A stretch of 64,000 nucleotides of DNA from Ectothiorhodospira shaposhnikovii (GCF_016584105.1 NZ_NRSM01000006.1:62001-126000), one strand, 5' to 3'; counted from the first letter of the stretch, positions 30,655 to 40,368 are shown. Made by a program: numbers and translations. The notes: generated from the sequence alone by a model not told the origin.

Positions 30655-31478
30655 CCTTCACGCACCGAGGTCACGGCGCGCTGTTCGTGCAGGTTTTCCC
30701 CCTGGCGGACCTGCAAAAGCAGATCCCAGCGGCCGGGAGCGGGAAAGCGCAACTGGGCCTGATACAGGCCAGGACCGATCTCGGTCATCTGAAACGGCTG
30801 ATCCAGGCGCTCATCGGAGGGGCGCATGAACTCCCCCATCACCTGGGCCCGGCTGATCGGGGCGCCGGTACGGTCCGTGACCTTCACCTGAAAGATGCTG
30901 TCCTTGTCCAGACGCGGAGCCTCCAGCCAGCCCTGACGCACCTGCCACCCCCGCTCGGCCTGGATCCGGGCCTGTTCCATGTATTTCTGGGCCAGGGCCT
31001 GGTTCTTGTGGGAGATGTGGGCGGCGGTGCCGGGAAAGAACGACGTCACCTGCTCGGCGCCGCCGCGGGGTTCGGGCAGAAGCCGTCCCACCATGCCGCT
31101 GGGCATGCCCTGGTGAGCCAGGGTCACGAGGATGCCGTTGACGGTGGCGATGACCAGGAAGAAGCCGACGATGGTGGCGGGTGCCCAGTGGATGCGCGGC
31201 CGACCGGTCTGCCGGCTGTCGCGGACCTTCTGGTTTTCCAGCTGGGACATGATGATGCCCAGGCCATAGGGTGTGATCACGTAGAGGGCCAGATGGATGG
31301 CGAAGACATCGGCGCCGGGCCAGAACACGATGGAAACGGGGATGAACACCAGCAGCACCGCCGCCAACACCGTGAGGGACACCTGATAGGCCCGCAGCCG
31401 GGTGAAGCGGTAGAGGATGAAGAACAGCACCATGGCGGCGCCGACGCCAAGACCCAGGCTGAGGACGAGTGAATCCAT
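30651..31478 (-). CDS. ccoH: FixH/CcoH-family protein with an N-terminal membrane extension
   Basis: 275 aa. The C-terminal part (about 185-270: FQVKVTDRTGAPISRAQVMGEF, MTEIGPGLYQAQLRFPAPGRWDLLLQV) is the periplasmic FixH domain, preceded by a transmembrane helix near 103-123. Upstream of this are about three further predicted helices (near 5-25, 33-53 and 58-78), absent from the usual FixH/CcoH of about 160-170 aa. FixH proteins assist assembly of cbb3 oxidase, together with CcoI. It is the third accessory gene in ccoG-ccoH-ccoI-ccoS. Confidence 0.85.
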   Translation of the reverse strand: MDSLVLSLGLGVGAAMVLFFILYRFTRLRAYQVSLTVLAAVLLVFIPVSIVFWPGADVFAIHLALYVITPYGLGIIMSQLENQKVRDSRQTGRPRIHWAPATIVGFFLVIATVNGILVTLAHQGMPSGMVGRLLPEPRGGAEQVTSFFPGTAAHISHKNQALAQKYMEQARIQAERGWQVRQGWLEAPRLDKDSIFQVKVTDRTGAPISRAQVMGEFMRPSDERLDQPFQMTEIGPGLYQAQLRFPAPGRWDLLLQVRQGENLHEQRAVTSVREG

Positions 31479-31499
31479 GATCGTGTCTCCGGTTAAAAC

Positions 31500-32894
31500 C
31501 TATCTCAGTATGAACTGCGACCCCACCAGCACCGGGTCCAGACCCTCCGGCATCACCGGCACCAGTTCGAACACCAGCGCCTGCTGGCGAGCCGCCCCCG
31601 GCGGGGCCTGATAACGCACCCGGGCCAGCAACGTGGTCCGATGCTCCGGCATCAGCGTCACCTGTTCGATCCGGCCCATGTCCAGCACCGCCCCGTCCAG
31701 CCCCGACACCCGTACCTCCAGGGTCATGGGATACTGGGTCTTGTTGTTCACCTTGATCTCGTAACTGTTCTGGATCGAGCCGTCCGACAGACGCACGAAC
31801 AGCGGCTGACGGACCTGACTCACCGAGGCATCCAGCGGGGCCTGATGGGCCACCCCCCACGCCAGCAGCAGGGTGATCAGCAACAGCGGCACCCCGTAAC
31901 CCAGGGTCTTGGGCTTGAGCAGACGGGTCCGCTGTCCCGCCAGGGCATGTTCGGAGGTGTAACGCACCAGCCCCCGGGGCCATTTGAGACGATCCATCAC
32001 CGCGTCACAGGCATCCACGCACAGGGCGCAGTGGATGCACTGATACTGTAGACCGTCACGGATATCGATGCCCACCGGACACACCTGCACACAGTAATCA
32101 CAGTCGATGCAGTCACCCACCCCGCCCTCCCTGCGCGCGGCAAGGTCGCGGCCACCGTCCCGCAACGTGGCCCGACCCGCGGTGCCCTCTCCCCGATCCC
32201 GGTCATAGGAAATGATGAGGGTGTCCCGGTCGAACATCACGCTCTGGAACCGGGCATAGGGACACATGTAAGTACACACCTGCTCCCGGAGCACCCCGGC
32301 CAGCAGCCAGGTGGTCAGGGTGAGCAACCCGGTGGTCGCATAGGCGGCAAAGGGGGCCTGCCCGGTGAAAAAGGCCGCCGTCAGGGCGGGTGCATCGGCC
32401 CAATACAGGGTGAAGGTCAGCCCGGTGAGGAAGGCCACCCCCAGCCAGACCGCATGGGTTGCCCCCTTTTTCAGGAGTCGCCCCGCCGTCCAGCCCGACC
32501 GGTCCAGACGCATCCGCGCCCCCCGGTCACCCTGGATGGCCCGCTCGATGGCCATGAACACGTCGGTCCACAGGGTCTGGAAGCAGAAATAGCCGCAGAA
32601 CACCCGTCCCGCCAGCCCGGTGACCATGAACAGCAACAGGGCCAGGATGATGAGCACCGCCGCCAGCCAGAAGATGTCCTGGGGATGCACCAGCAGATTG
32701 AAGAGATAGAAACGTCTGCCGGGGATGTCGAACAGCACCGCCTGGTCAGGCCCGAATGCCCGTTCCCAGCGGAGCCAGGGCAACAGGAAGAACACCCCGT
32801 AGGCCAGGGCCAGAACGGCCCATTTCAGGTTGCGAAAACGACCCTTGACACTGCGGGGATAGATGGGAATACGGGCCTGGTATTGCTCGGACAT
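31500..32894 (-). CDS. ccoG: cbb3 oxidase accessory iron-sulfur protein CcoG (RdxA/FixG)
   Basis: 464-aa polyferredoxin-like membrane protein, proposed to reduce Cu(II) for oxidase assembly. Membrane helices surround GLAGRVFCGYFCFQTLWTDVF and VCTYMCPYARFQSVMFD. Two 4Fe-4S motifs follow (CIDCDYCVQVCPVGID and CIHCALCVDACDAVMDRL). A C-terminal Ig-like FixG domain is present (NKTQYPMTLEVRVSGLDG...). It lies 18 bp after ccoP. Confidence 0.96.
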   Translation of the reverse strand: MSEQYQARIPIYPRSVKGRFRNLKWAVLALAYGVFFLLPWLRWERAFGPDQAVLFDIPGRRFYLFNLLVHPQDIFWLAAVLIILALLLFMVTGLAGRVFCGYFCFQTLWTDVFMAIERAIQGDRGARMRLDRSGWTAGRLLKKGATHAVWLGVAFLTGLTFTLYWADAPALTAAFFTGQAPFAAYATTGLLTLTTWLLAGVLREQVCTYMCPYARFQSVMFDRDTLIISYDRDRGEGTAGRATLRDGGRDLAARREGGVGDCIDCDYCVQVCPVGIDIRDGLQYQCIHCALCVDACDAVMDRLKWPRGLVRYTSEHALAGQRTRLLKPKTLGYGVPLLLITLLLAWGVAHQAPLDASVSQVRQPLFVRLSDGSIQNSYEIKVNNKTQYPMTLEVRVSGLDGAVLDMGRIEQVTLMPEHRTTLLARVRYQAPPGAARQQALVFELVPVMPEGLDPVLVGSQFILR

Positions 32895-32912
32895 TGCATC
32901 TCCATACCGCGT

Positions 32913-33857
32913 TTAAAGCCCCCCGCCCAACTGATGCACATAGGTGGCCAGCACCCGGATCTCCGCCGGGGACAGGCGATCACCAAAAGCGGGCATCTCC
33001 CGCTGTACCCCGCGCAGGATCAGATCCCGGACCAGGGCCTGACGCTCGGCATGGCTTTGCGCGCCCGTCACATCGATGTTCTGCCAGATGTCGTTGGTCA
33101 GATTCGGCGCCCCCTGAGACTTGAGACCCAACCCCTCGCGGCCATGACAGGCATAACAGCCGCCCTCGTAACCCTGGAAGATGGACCCGCCCAGGGATAC
33201 CTGCTCCGGGTCCCCGCCCTCGTGACCGGCCAGGCTCAGCACATAGGCGGCCACCGCGTCGGCCTGCTGGTCATCGAAGGTTTCACGATAAGGAGGCATG
33301 TAGCCCATCCGCCCCCGGGTGATGGTCTGTTCGATGGCCTGGATGGTCCCGCCCCAGTGCCAGTTGTCATCGGCCAGGTTCGGATACAGACCGATGATGC
33401 CCGCCCCGCCGGTCTGATGGCAGGCGGCACAGAAGTCACCGAAGATCCCCCGGGCATAGGAATTCACGAACGCCAGCATATCCGTATCGGACAGCACCGT
33501 GTCATGGTCGGCCTCGGCGATCACCTGCAGGAACTCCCGCTGGCGCACCGCTGCGTCACCGGTCTGCATATCCCGCACCAGCAGGGCCCGACTGTTCCAG
33601 TGACTGCGCTGGGACTCGCCCTCCACCTCGTAGTTGATCCAGGCAATCCCCTTGGTATACGTGCCAGCGATGGGCCAGGCGGGATACAGCAGCCAGTAGA
33701 TCAGGGAAAACACCACCGTGGCATAGAAGCTCCACAGCCACCAGCGGGGCAAGGGATTGTTGTACTCGCGCAGGTCACCGTCCCAGACATGGCCGGTGGT
33801 CTCCACTTCCCCCGGCTTGCCGGGGGCCGACTGCTGCTCGTGTCCGGGCTCGTTCAT
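32913..33857 (-). CDS. ccoP: cbb3 oxidase di-haem cytochrome c subunit CcoP (III)
   Basis: 314 aa. The N-terminal region contains HVWDGDLREYNNPLPRWWLWSF and one transmembrane helix (about 40-60), followed by two periplasmic class I cytochrome c domains with CAACH and CYACH haem sites. Methionine ligands are likely in MGYMPPY and REMPAFGDRLS. It passes electrons from c-type cytochromes to CcoO/CcoN. Overlaps ccoQ by 4 bases (ATGA). Confidence 0.97.
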   Translation of the reverse strand: MNEPGHEQQSAPGKPGEVETTGHVWDGDLREYNNPLPRWWLWSFYATVVFSLIYWLLYPAWPIAGTYTKGIAWINYEVEGESQRSHWNSRALLVRDMQTGDAAVRQREFLQVIAEADHDTVLSDTDMLAFVNSYARGIFGDFCAACHQTGGAGIIGLYPNLADDNWHWGGTIQAIEQTITRGRMGYMPPYRETFDDQQADAVAAYVLSLAGHEGGDPEQVSLGGSIFQGYEGGCYACHGREGLGLKSQGAPNLTNDIWQNIDVTGAQSHAERQALVRDLILRGVQREMPAFGDRLSPAEIRVLATYVHQLGGGL

Positions 33858-34051
33858 GGGTGTTTCCCGTCTTGGTGCTTTTGATCCGGTTCATCGTCGT
33901 CAAAGGGAATGAACCGGTAGGACTCCAGCCGCTCCGACCGCTTGCGGCTGGAAAACAGATAAATCAGGATGCCGACGAAGGTGCTGAAGAACAGCAGCAG
34001 GGCCACCATCTTGCTGTTATTGAGATCCGTGATCCAATACCAGAGATCCAT
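33854..34051 (-). CDS. ccoQ: cbb3 oxidase small subunit CcoQ (IV)
   Basis: 65-aa single-helix protein (MVALLLFFSTFVGILIYLF, then SSRKRSERLESYRFIPFDDDE). The helix-basic-FIPFDDD pattern is characteristic of CcoQ, which stabilises the complex. A ribosome-binding site GGAG lies five bases before ATG 34051. Located between ccoO and ccoP as usual. Confidence 0.93.
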   Translation of the reverse strand: MDLWYWITDLNNSKMVALLLFFSTFVGILIYLFSSRKRSERLESYRFIPFDDDEPDQKHQDGKHP

Positions 34052-34066
34052 AAGAACTCCCGAAAA

Positions 34067-34801
34067 CTACCTGAATTCCACGAAGTACCCTTCGTCATAC
34101 CGGGTGAAGTCCACCAGGGTCCCCAGCATCTGCAGATAGGCCACCATGGCATCCATCTCCGTGATCCGGGAAGGGTCCCCGTCATAGTTGCCGCGACGGG
34201 CCTGGGCCTCCAGATTCTCCCGGGCGCGGGCAATGTCCAGTTGCCGGGCCGTTTCCTCGCCGAAGCGCTCCACGTTGGCGGCGAACTCCTCCTCGGTCAG
34301 GGAATAAGGCACCCCGGCGATGCGCAGGGCACGCATGCGCCGTTCGATGTCGTCATAGCGCAGATCCCGGCGCGCCAGCCACGGATACCCGGGCATGATG
34401 GATTCGGGCACCACGGCACGGGGGTCGATCAGATGGCGCACATGCCAGTCGTTGGAATACTTGCCCCCCACCCGGGCCAGGTCCGGGCCGGTGCGCTTGG
34501 AACCCCACTGGAAGGGATGGTCATACATGGACTCCGCCGCCAGGGAGTAATGCCCGTAACGCAGCATCTCGTCCCGGAACGGACGGATCATCTGGGAGTG
34601 ACAGGTGTAACAGCCTTCACGCACATAGAGATCCCGGCCCCGCAGTTCCAGCGGCGTGTAGGGGCGCACCCCTTCCACCTCCTCCACGGTATCGTCGATG
34701 TAGAACAGGGGCACGATCTCCACCAGTCCCCCGATGCTGATCACCACCAGGGTCAACGCGATCAGCAGGCCGGCATTGGTTTCTATGATTTCATGTTTCA
34801 T
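34067..34801 (-). CDS. ccoO: cbb3 oxidase mono-haem cytochrome c subunit CcoO (II)
   Basis: 244 aa. The N-terminal transmembrane anchor ([22 protein letters not shown]) is followed by the cytochrome c domain with haem site [16 protein letters not shown] and [40 protein letters not shown]-type ligand region. It transfers electrons to the CcoN active site. Downstream of ccoN by 18 bp. Confidence 0.97.
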   Translation of the reverse strand: MKHEIIETNAGLLIALTLVVISIGGLVEIVPLFYIDDTVEEVEGVRPYTPLELRGRDLYVREGCYTCHSQMIRPFRDEMLRYGHYSLAAESMYDHPFQWGSKRTGPDLARVGGKYSNDWHVRHLIDPRAVVPESIMPGYPWLARRDLRYDDIERRMRALRIAGVPYSLTEEEFAANVERFGEETARQLDIARARENLEAQARRGNYDGDPSRITEMDAMVAYLQMLGTLVDFTRYDEGYFVEFR

Positions 34802-34819
34802 GACTGTGCGGCTCCCCCG

Positions 34820-36316
34820 TCAGGCCCGCGAGGCGGATGCCGTCGTTTCGGTACGGCCGGACGCGACCTGCCGGGCCGCCTCCCGCCTGACCGGCTCGAC
34901 GGTCTTGTAGATGTTGTATGCCATCAGCAGCATCCCGGCCAGGAAGAGCCCGCCACCCAGGGCACGGACCACATAGGGCTGATGGAGGAACACCACCGTC
35001 TCGATGAAGGTGTAGGAGAGATTGCCGTACTCATCGAAGGCCCGCAGCATCAGGCCCTGCCCGATCCCCGCCACCCACATGGCGGTGATGTAGAGCACGA
35101 TGCCGATGGTGGCCAGGAAGAAGTGCACGTAGACCAGCCGGATGCTGTAGAGCTTGGTATCCCACAGCCGCGGGATCAGGTGATACAGGGAGCCGAAGGT
35201 GATCATCGCCACCCAGCCCAGTGCCCCGGAATGCACATGGCCCACGGTCCAGTCGGTGTAATGGGACAGGGCATTCACGCTCTTGAGGGACATCATCGGC
35301 CCCTCGAAGGTGGCCATGCCGTAGAACGACAGGGAGGTGATCATGAACAGCATGATGGGATCGGTGCGCAGTTTGTGCCAGGCCCCGGAGAGGGTCATGA
35401 CGCCGTTGATCATCCCGCCCCAGGAGGGCAGCAGCAGCAGGATGGAGAAGGTGGCCGCCAGGGTGGAAACCCAGTCCGGCAGGGCCGTCCAGTGCAGGTG
35501 GTGCGCCCCCACCCACATGTACAGGAACACCAGGGCCCAGAAGTGGACGATGGACAGTCGATAGGAATAGATGGGCCTGCCCGCCTGCTTGGGCACGAAG
35601 TAGTACATCATCCCCAGGAAGGCGGCCGTGAGGAAGAAACCCACCGCGTTATGGCCGTACCACCACTGGGTCATGGCATCCTGCACCCCGGAGAACAGGG
35701 AGTAGGACTCCAGGCTGAACAGGCTCACCGGAATCGCCAGGTTATTGAAGATATGCAGGATGGCGGTGGCCAGGATGAAGGCCATGAAGAACCAGTTGGC
35801 CACATAGATGTGGGGTTGGGACCGGCGCAGCAGGGTCATCAGGTAGACCAGGAAATAGGCCACCCAGACCACGGTGATGAGCAGGTCGATCTGCCAGGTG
35901 AACTCGGCGTATTCCCGTCCCTGGGTGTAACCCAACATGTAGGTGATCACCCCCAGCGCCACCGCCAGATTCCAGCCCCAGAAGGTGAATTCCGCCAGTT
36001 TCGGCCCGAACAGGCGGGCCTGGCAGGTTCGCTGCACGATGTAGTAGGACGTGGCGAAAAGGGCGTTGCCGCCGAAGCCGAAGATCACCAGGGTGGTATG
36101 CACCGGCCGGAAGCGGCCGAAGGTGATCTGCGGGATGTCGAAGTTCAGGAAGGGAAAGGCGAGCTGCGAGGCGATCCAGACCCCCACCCCCATGCCAAGC
36201 ACGCCCCAGACGATGGACATGATGGCGAATTTCTTGACGATGTCGTAGTTGTACTGCTCGGAGGGCGCGACCTGGGTACGACTGCGGTCGACGTCGGCGG
36301 AGGGGGTCTGTGCCAT
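34820..36316 (-). CDS. ccoN: cbb3-type cytochrome c oxidase catalytic subunit CcoN (I)
   Basis: 498-aa haem-copper oxidase subunit with 12 predicted helices, reducing O2 with high affinity. Haem/copper ligands lie in [23 protein letters not shown] (CuB His and the cross-linked Tyr), [25 protein letters not shown] and [14 protein letters not shown]. These are C-family features without the A-family K/D-channel motifs. The N-terminal leader is short ([19 protein letters not shown]). First gene of ccoNOQP-GHIS. The 164-bp region to bioC shows no convincing full FNR box. Confidence 0.97.
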   Translation of the reverse strand: MAQTPSADVDRSRTQVAPSEQYNYDIVKKFAIMSIVWGVLGMGVGVWIASQLAFPFLNFDIPQITFGRFRPVHTTLVIFGFGGNALFATSYYIVQRTCQARLFGPKLAEFTFWGWNLAVALGVITYMLGYTQGREYAEFTWQIDLLITVVWVAYFLVYLMTLLRRSQPHIYVANWFFMAFILATAILHIFNNLAIPVSLFSLESYSLFSGVQDAMTQWWYGHNAVGFFLTAAFLGMMYYFVPKQAGRPIYSYRLSIVHFWALVFLYMWVGAHHLHWTALPDWVSTLAATFSILLLLPSWGGMINGVMTLSGAWHKLRTDPIMLFMITSLSFYGMATFEGPMMSLKSVNALSHYTDWTVGHVHSGALGWVAMITFGSLYHLIPRLWDTKLYSIRLVYVHFFLATIGIVLYITAMWVAGIGQGLMLRAFDEYGNLSYTFIETVVFLHQPYVVRALGGGLFLAGMLLMAYNIYKTVEPVRREAARQVASGRTETTASASRA

Positions 36317-36480
36317 GGCGAGATCTCTGGGTCTTCCCTTTTTTACTTAAGGGTATAGCCCGTTCCCTGGAATTTTGCGAACCCGGCAATCGTCGGTCGC
36401 ACGCTCTTAATATCCGACTATAACCCAAGGAATTGAAGGGTTCGAGTCAACGGAATTGATAGGGGCAACAGGAAGATTGA

Positions 36481-37347
36481 TCAGCCCCGGGCAATCGGGA
36501 TCACCCCCCGCTCCGGCATCGGACTGGGCGCCGGTACCGCCGTCACCCAGGCATGCCCGTAAATCACCTCATAGGTCGCCGGCAACACACCCTCGGCATT
36601 CCGGAACGACTCATAGGCCGCCTCCGCCGCCCGCAACCGTGACGGCGTGGTCAGCCCCCGCCCCCGCCCCAGCAGGGCATTGGTGGCCCCGATCGCCTGC
36701 AGATCCCGCATCAGGCGCCGCATCCCTGGATAGGTCACCGTGATCCGGTCCACATCCATCACCGGGTCCGCAAATCCGGCCCGCACCAGGGCATCTCCCA
36801 CGTCATGCATGTCCAGAAAGGCATTCACATGGGCATGACCATCCACCGCCTCCCAGGCCGAACGCAACTCATGCAGGGTATCCGGCCCCAAGGTCGTGAA
36901 CATCAGCAGCCCACCGGGAGCCAGCACCCGCCGGAATCCGGCAAACGTCCGGTCCAGGTCATTGCACCACTGGATGGTCAGACTGGAAAAAATCAGATCA
37001 AAACCGGCATCGGCAAACGGCAGCGCCTCCACATCCGCACACACCAGCCCCGGCTTGCGCCACCAGCCGCCCCCCTTGCCCGCTTGCCGCAACATGGACG
37101 GCGACAGATCCAGCCCCACCGCCCGCGCGCCGCGATACCGTCGGCGCAGCCCGCGCAGCCCCTGCCCCGTGCCCGTACCCGCATCCAGCACCCGCGACGG
37201 CTGCAGCCGGATCCACGCCAACCGCTCCAGCAACCGGCTGCAGACCTCCTTCTGCAACACCGCCGCCTCGTCATAGGACGGGGCGGCCCGGTCGAAGGTG
37301 GCGCGTACCCGCTGCTTGTCCACGCGGTATCGGGAGAGATCAGTCAT
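36481..37347 (-). CDS. bioC: Malonyl-ACP O-methyltransferase BioC
   Basis: Methylates malonyl-ACP to prime pimeloyl synthesis for biotin. 288 aa from ATG 37347 (MTDLSRYRVDKQRVRATFDRAAPSYDEAA-type BioC start). Motif I is RVLDAGTGTGQGLRGL, with LVCADVEALPFADAGFDLIFSSLTIQWCNDL and LAPGGLLMFTTLGPDTLHELR. The D-A-G-x-G-x-G and IQWC segments are typical of BioC. It overlaps the upstream bioH by 8 bp, so the two form one operon. Confidence 0.95.
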   Translation of the reverse strand: MTDLSRYRVDKQRVRATFDRAAPSYDEAAVLQKEVCSRLLERLAWIRLQPSRVLDAGTGTGQGLRGLRRRYRGARAVGLDLSPSMLRQAGKGGGWWRKPGLVCADVEALPFADAGFDLIFSSLTIQWCNDLDRTFAGFRRVLAPGGLLMFTTLGPDTLHELRSAWEAVDGHAHVNAFLDMHDVGDALVRAGFADPVMDVDRITVTYPGMRRLMRDLQAIGATNALLGRGRGLTTPSRLRAAEAAYESFRNAEGVLPATYEVIYGHAWVTAVPAPSPMPERGVIPIARG

Positions 37348-38113
37348 GCAGGAAACTCCGGAGAACGGCCTCGAATTCGGCCGGTCGGGACAGGAACGGG
37401 GCATGGCCGGCACCCTCGATCACGGCGGTGCCCATGGCCGGCCGCAGCGCCTTGAACGACGTCTCGGCGGCGGCGGGCACCAGGGTGTCGTACTCCCCGA
37501 ACACGGCATGCACCGGACATGGCAACGCAGCCAGGGTGGGGCGCAGATCCATGTCCCGCAACAATCCCAGCCCCTCGGTCAGGGCCTCGGGCGTGGGCGG
37601 GCTGTCCAGCAGACGGCCACGCAGGGTCTTCAATGCCGCCTGGGCATCGGGCAGGCCGTGGAACTGCAGGGACAAGAAGCGGTTCAGTGTCACCCGGTAC
37701 TGGGCGGCCAGGCCCTGGGCGAAGGCATCCAGCACCGGCAGGCGCATGGCATGGGGCCAGTCCGGGGCCTGCACGAAGCGCGGCGTGCCGGCCACCAGAA
37801 TGACCCGGTGAACCCGCCGCGGATGGCGTGCTGCAGCCTGCAGGGCCACCAGGGCACCCAGGGACCAGCCCACCAGGGTGGACCCGGAAATCGGCAGGGT
37901 GGCGGCCAGGCGATCCGCCAGGGTATCCAGATCCCCCAGCAGGGTCTCATCGGCGGCGGCGCCATGGCCGGGCAGATCCACGCAACAGACCTGAAAATCA
38001 TCGGCCAGGGCGCGGGCCAGATCCTCCCATACCCCGGCATTGAGACCCCAGCCGTGGATCAGGGTCAGGCTCGGGCCGTTACCCTGGGAATGGCTTGTCA
38101 AGGCAACAGTCAC
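37340..38113 (-). CDS. bioH: Pimeloyl-ACP methyl ester carboxylesterase BioH
   Basis: Cleaves pimeloyl-ACP methyl ester, ending the BioC-started cycle. 257-aa alpha/beta hydrolase with the triad Ser84 (LVGWSLGAL), Asp209 (VFGEYDTLVP) and His237 (GAGHAPFLSRP), at almost the same positions as E. coli BioH. The start is GTG 38113 with GGAGG about ten bases upstream. bioH-bioC order; bioFDAB are not in the window. Confidence 0.94.
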   Translation of the reverse strand: MTVALTSHSQGNGPSLTLIHGWGLNAGVWEDLARALADDFQVCCVDLPGHGAAADETLLGDLDTLADRLAATLPISGSTLVGWSLGALVALQAAARHPRRVHRVILVAGTPRFVQAPDWPHAMRLPVLDAFAQGLAAQYRVTLNRFLSLQFHGLPDAQAALKTLRGRLLDSPPTPEALTEGLGLLRDMDLRPTLAALPCPVHAVFGEYDTLVPAAAETSFKALRPAMGTAVIEGAGHAPFLSRPAEFEAVLRSFLHD

Positions 38114-38131
38114 TCACACCCCTCCTCCGGG

Positions 38132-38169
38132 CCAGTATATTTCTGCATTCCCAGTATCTTTCTGCATTC
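38132..38169. repeat. 19-bp direct tandem repeat (two copies, one mismatch)
   Basis: CCAGTATATTTCTGCATTC followed at once by CCAGTATCTTTCTGCATTC, in the 185-bp gap between the bioH and plsY starts. It is AT-richer than its surroundings. It could be an operator or promoter duplication for either divergent gene. No known motif is recognised. Confidence 0.7.
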
Positions 38170-38298
38170 AGATGGTCTTCCCCTCACCCCAACCTCTCTC
38201 CCACAAAGGGGAGGGGCTTTAAGGCATGTTCTCGGTTATCATGCGCGGCAAACCCAACCGCCCGACCGACCACCCGGCCGGCGAGGATACGCCACCCC

Positions 38299-38898
38299 AT
38301 GCTGCTGCCCATCATACTGACCATCGCCGCCTACCTGATCGGCTCCATCTCCACCGCCATCATCACCTGCAAGCTGCTGGGCCTGCCCGACCCCCGCACC
38401 CAGGGCTCCGGCAACCCCGGCGCCACCAACGTCCTGCGCTCCGGCGGCAAAAAAGCGGCCATCATCACCCTGGCGGGAGATCTTCTCAAGGGCCTGATCC
38501 CGGTATTGATCGCCCAGGCCCTGGGGCTGGAAGGTCTTGCCCTGGCACTGGTGGCCCTGGCCGCCTTCCTCGGCCACCTGTTCCCGGTGTTCCACCAGTT
38601 CAAGGGCGGCAAGGGCGTGGCCACCGGCCTGGGTGTCCTGCTGGGCCTGCACTGGGCCGTGGGCCTCTGCACCCTGGTCACCTGGCTGCTGGCCGCCGCC
38701 ATCACCCGCACCTCCTCCATCGGCGCCCTGGCCGCGGCCACCTCGGCCCCCATCTGGGTGGCGCTGATCATGGGAGATGCCTGGGTCACCGTCGCGGCCT
38801 GCTTCATGATGGCCTTCATCTATGTAAGGCACGCCAGCAACATCCGTCGCATCATGAACAGGACGGAACCCAGAATCGGGCAGAAAAAACAGCCATAG
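38299..38898 (+). CDS. plsY: Glycerol-3-phosphate acyltransferase PlsY
   Basis: Inner-membrane acyltransferase using acyl-phosphate to acylate glycerol-3-phosphate at the first step of phospholipid synthesis. 199 aa. Motif 1 is GSISTAIITCKLLGLPDPRTQGSGNPGATNVLRSGGKKAA, seen in parts. Motif 2 is GHLFPVFHQFKGGKGVATGLGVLLGL, and the third is IGALAAATSAP. About five membrane helices. The ATG at 38299 is the family start; a longer open frame upstream is not homologous. Confidence 0.95.
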   Translation: MLLPIILTIAAYLIGSISTAIITCKLLGLPDPRTQGSGNPGATNVLRSGGKKAAIITLAGDLLKGLIPVLIAQALGLEGLALALVALAAFLGHLFPVFHQFKGGKGVATGLGVLLGLHWAVGLCTLVTWLLAAAITRTSSIGALAAATSAPIWVALIMGDAWVTVAACFMMAFIYVRHASNIRRIMNRTEPRIGQKKQP

Positions 38899-38930
38899 GC
38901 CCGTCGAAACATCCCCGGCCCGCGGGAGCC

Positions 38931-38940
38931 GGGGGGGGGG
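38931..38940. repeat. Ten-G homopolymer between plsY and tsaD
   Basis: Ten consecutive G in the 71-bp gap between the convergent plsY and tsaD genes, flanked by GCGGGAGCC and AGCCGCTCCCGC, which can pair as a GGGAGC/GCTCCC stem. It is outside any reading frame, so phase variation of a protein is unlikely. It may be part of a degenerate terminator or REP. Confidence 0.6.
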
Positions 38941-38969
38941 AGCCGCTCCCGCTGGGACGACCGAAGGTG

Positions 38970-40019
38970 CTACACCGGCACCAGCTCGTCAATGCTCCAC
39001 CTGGCCCGGGCCGGGATCTCCAGCCCGCAATGGGCCCCGGCAGCCAGACGCAAGGCTCCGGCCAGGGCGATCATCGCCCCGTTGTCGGTACAGAACTCGA
39101 TGCGCGGATAGAACGCCTGCCCGCCCTCCTCGGCCACCATCTCCGCCAGTGCCGCCCGCAGACGACGATTGGCCCCCACCCCACCGGCCACCACCAGGCG
39201 CCGCGCCCCCACCGCCTGCATCGCCCGCCGACATTTGATCACCAGGGTATCCACCACCGCATCCTCGAATGCCCGCGCCACATCCGCATCCAGCCGGGCA
39301 TCCCGGGGACCGTCCCGTAGCGTGGTCAGCGCCCGCGTCTTCAGACCGGAAAAACTGAACGCCAGCCCCGGCCGATCCGTCATCGGCCGGGGGAAACGAA
39401 ACCGCCCCGGGTCCCCCTGCTCCGCCAGCCGCGCCAGCGCGGGACCACCCGGGTACCCCAGACCCAGCAACTTGGCCGTCTTGTCAAAGGCCTCTCCCGC
39501 CGCATCATCCAGACTTTCCCCCAGAATCCGGTACCGGCCCAGCCCCTGTACATCCACCAGCATCGTGTGACCACCGGAAACCAGCAGGGCCACGAACGGA
39601 AACGCCGGCGCCGGTTCCTCCAGCAGGGGCGCCAGCAGATGCCCTTCCATGTGATGCACGGCCACCGCCGGCACGCCCCAGCCCCAGGCCATGCTACGGG
39701 CCACCGACGCCCCCACCAGCAGTGCGCCCAGAAGCCCCGGCCCGGCGGTGAACGCCACCCCGTCCAAGTCATCGCCACTCACCCCGGCCTCCCCCATCAC
39801 CTGACGCACCAGCGGCAACACCCGGCGCACATGGTCACGGGAGGCCAGTTCCGGCACCACCCCGCCATACTCCGCATGCAAAGCCACCTGACTGTGCAGG
39901 GCATGGGCCAGCAGCCCCCGGCGGGTGTCATACACCGCCACCCCGGTCTCGTCGCAGGAGGTCTCGATTCCCAGGACACACAGGGCGTTTTCGGCATCAA
40001 CAGACTTTTTCAGGCTCAT
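38970..40019 (-). CDS. tsaD: tRNA t6A37 threonylcarbamoyltransferase TsaD
   Basis: Transfers threonylcarbamoyl to A37 of ANN-decoding tRNAs, with TsaB/E/C. About 349 aa from ATG 40019; an in-frame ATG at 40055 adds 12 residues, and homology begins only at [13 protein letters not shown], so the exact start is uncertain. Motifs are the metal-binding [57 protein letters not shown] and the C-terminal [12 protein letters not shown]. It is divergent from rpsU, the ancestral neighbour arrangement. Confidence 0.96.
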   Translation of the reverse strand: MSLKKSVDAENALCVLGIETSCDETGVAVYDTRRGLLAHALHSQVALHAEYGGVVPELASRDHVRRVLPLVRQVMGEAGVSGDDLDGVAFTAGPGLLGALLVGASVARSMAWGWGVPAVAVHHMEGHLLAPLLEEPAPAFPFVALLVSGGHTMLVDVQGLGRYRILGESLDDAAGEAFDKTAKLLGLGYPGGPALARLAEQGDPGRFRFPRPMTDRPGLAFSFSGLKTRALTTLRDGPRDARLDADVARAFEDAVVDTLVIKCRRAMQAVGARRLVVAGGVGANRRLRAALAEMVAEEGGQAFYPRIEFCTDNGAMIALAGALRLAAGAHCGLEIPARARWSIDELVPV

Positions 40020-40034
40020 TTCACTCACGGGGCT

Positions 40035-40063
40035 TTGGTTTTTGGTCCGCACCATCCTATAAT
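40035..40063 (+). promoter_or_regulatory. Predicted sigma-70 promoter for rpsU-yqeY
   Basis: A perfect -10 TATAAT at 40058-40063 with TTGGTT at 40035-40040 as the -35, spaced 17 bp. This would start transcription near 40070 and leave about a 70-nt leader before the rpsU ATG. It lies within the tsaD 5' region on the opposite strand. Confidence 0.65.
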
Positions 40064-40138
40064 GCGTGATTCTCCGCCGGAGGTGGAGTAGCTGTGCCCC
40101 TGAACCTGTGAACTGAATTGACGGACGGTGACGATTTT

Positions 40139-40354
40139 ATGCCCCACGTGCGAGTAAAAGAGAACGAACCCTTCGAGGTCGCCCTGCGCCGCTTCAAGCG
40201 CACCTGCGAAAAGGCCGGTGTACTGACCGAAGTGCGCCGCCGCGAGTTCTATGAAAAGCCCACGGAAGTACGCAAGCGCAAGGCTGCTGCTGCCGTGAAG
40301 CGTCAGATGAAGCGCCTCTCGAAGGAAATCAGCCGCCGCGAGCGTCTGTACTAA
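40139..40354 (+). CDS. rpsU: 30S ribosomal protein S21
   Basis: 71-aa S21, beginning [20 protein letters not shown] and containing [25 protein letters not shown]. Very basic and almost colinear with E. coli S21. The in-frame TTG at 40118 is not used; ATG 40139 matches all family starts although the ribosome-binding site is weak. Followed by yqeY after 14 bp. The usual downstream dnaG and rpoD are absent here. Confidence 0.97.
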   Translation: MPHVRVKENEPFEVALRRFKRTCEKAGVLTEVRRREFYEKPTEVRKRKAAAAVKRQMKRLSKEISRRERLY

Positions 40355-40368
40355 GTCCTCTACGCGCC

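Noticed and set aside
28966-30762. 598-aa open frame on the plus strand
   Set aside because: Antisense to ccoI, low-complexity shadow composition and no start signal.
33860-36358. 832-aa open frame on the plus strand
   Set aside because: Antisense to ccoQ, ccoO and ccoN, with a His/Gly/Gln-rich shadow composition. The minus-strand genes have clear haem and copper motifs.
36317-36480. Possible FNR/Anr box before ccoN
   Set aside because: Only single half-sites such as TTGAT or ATCAA occur; no TTGAT-N4-ATCAA arrangement with tolerable mismatches was found, although cco operons are often FNR-controlled.
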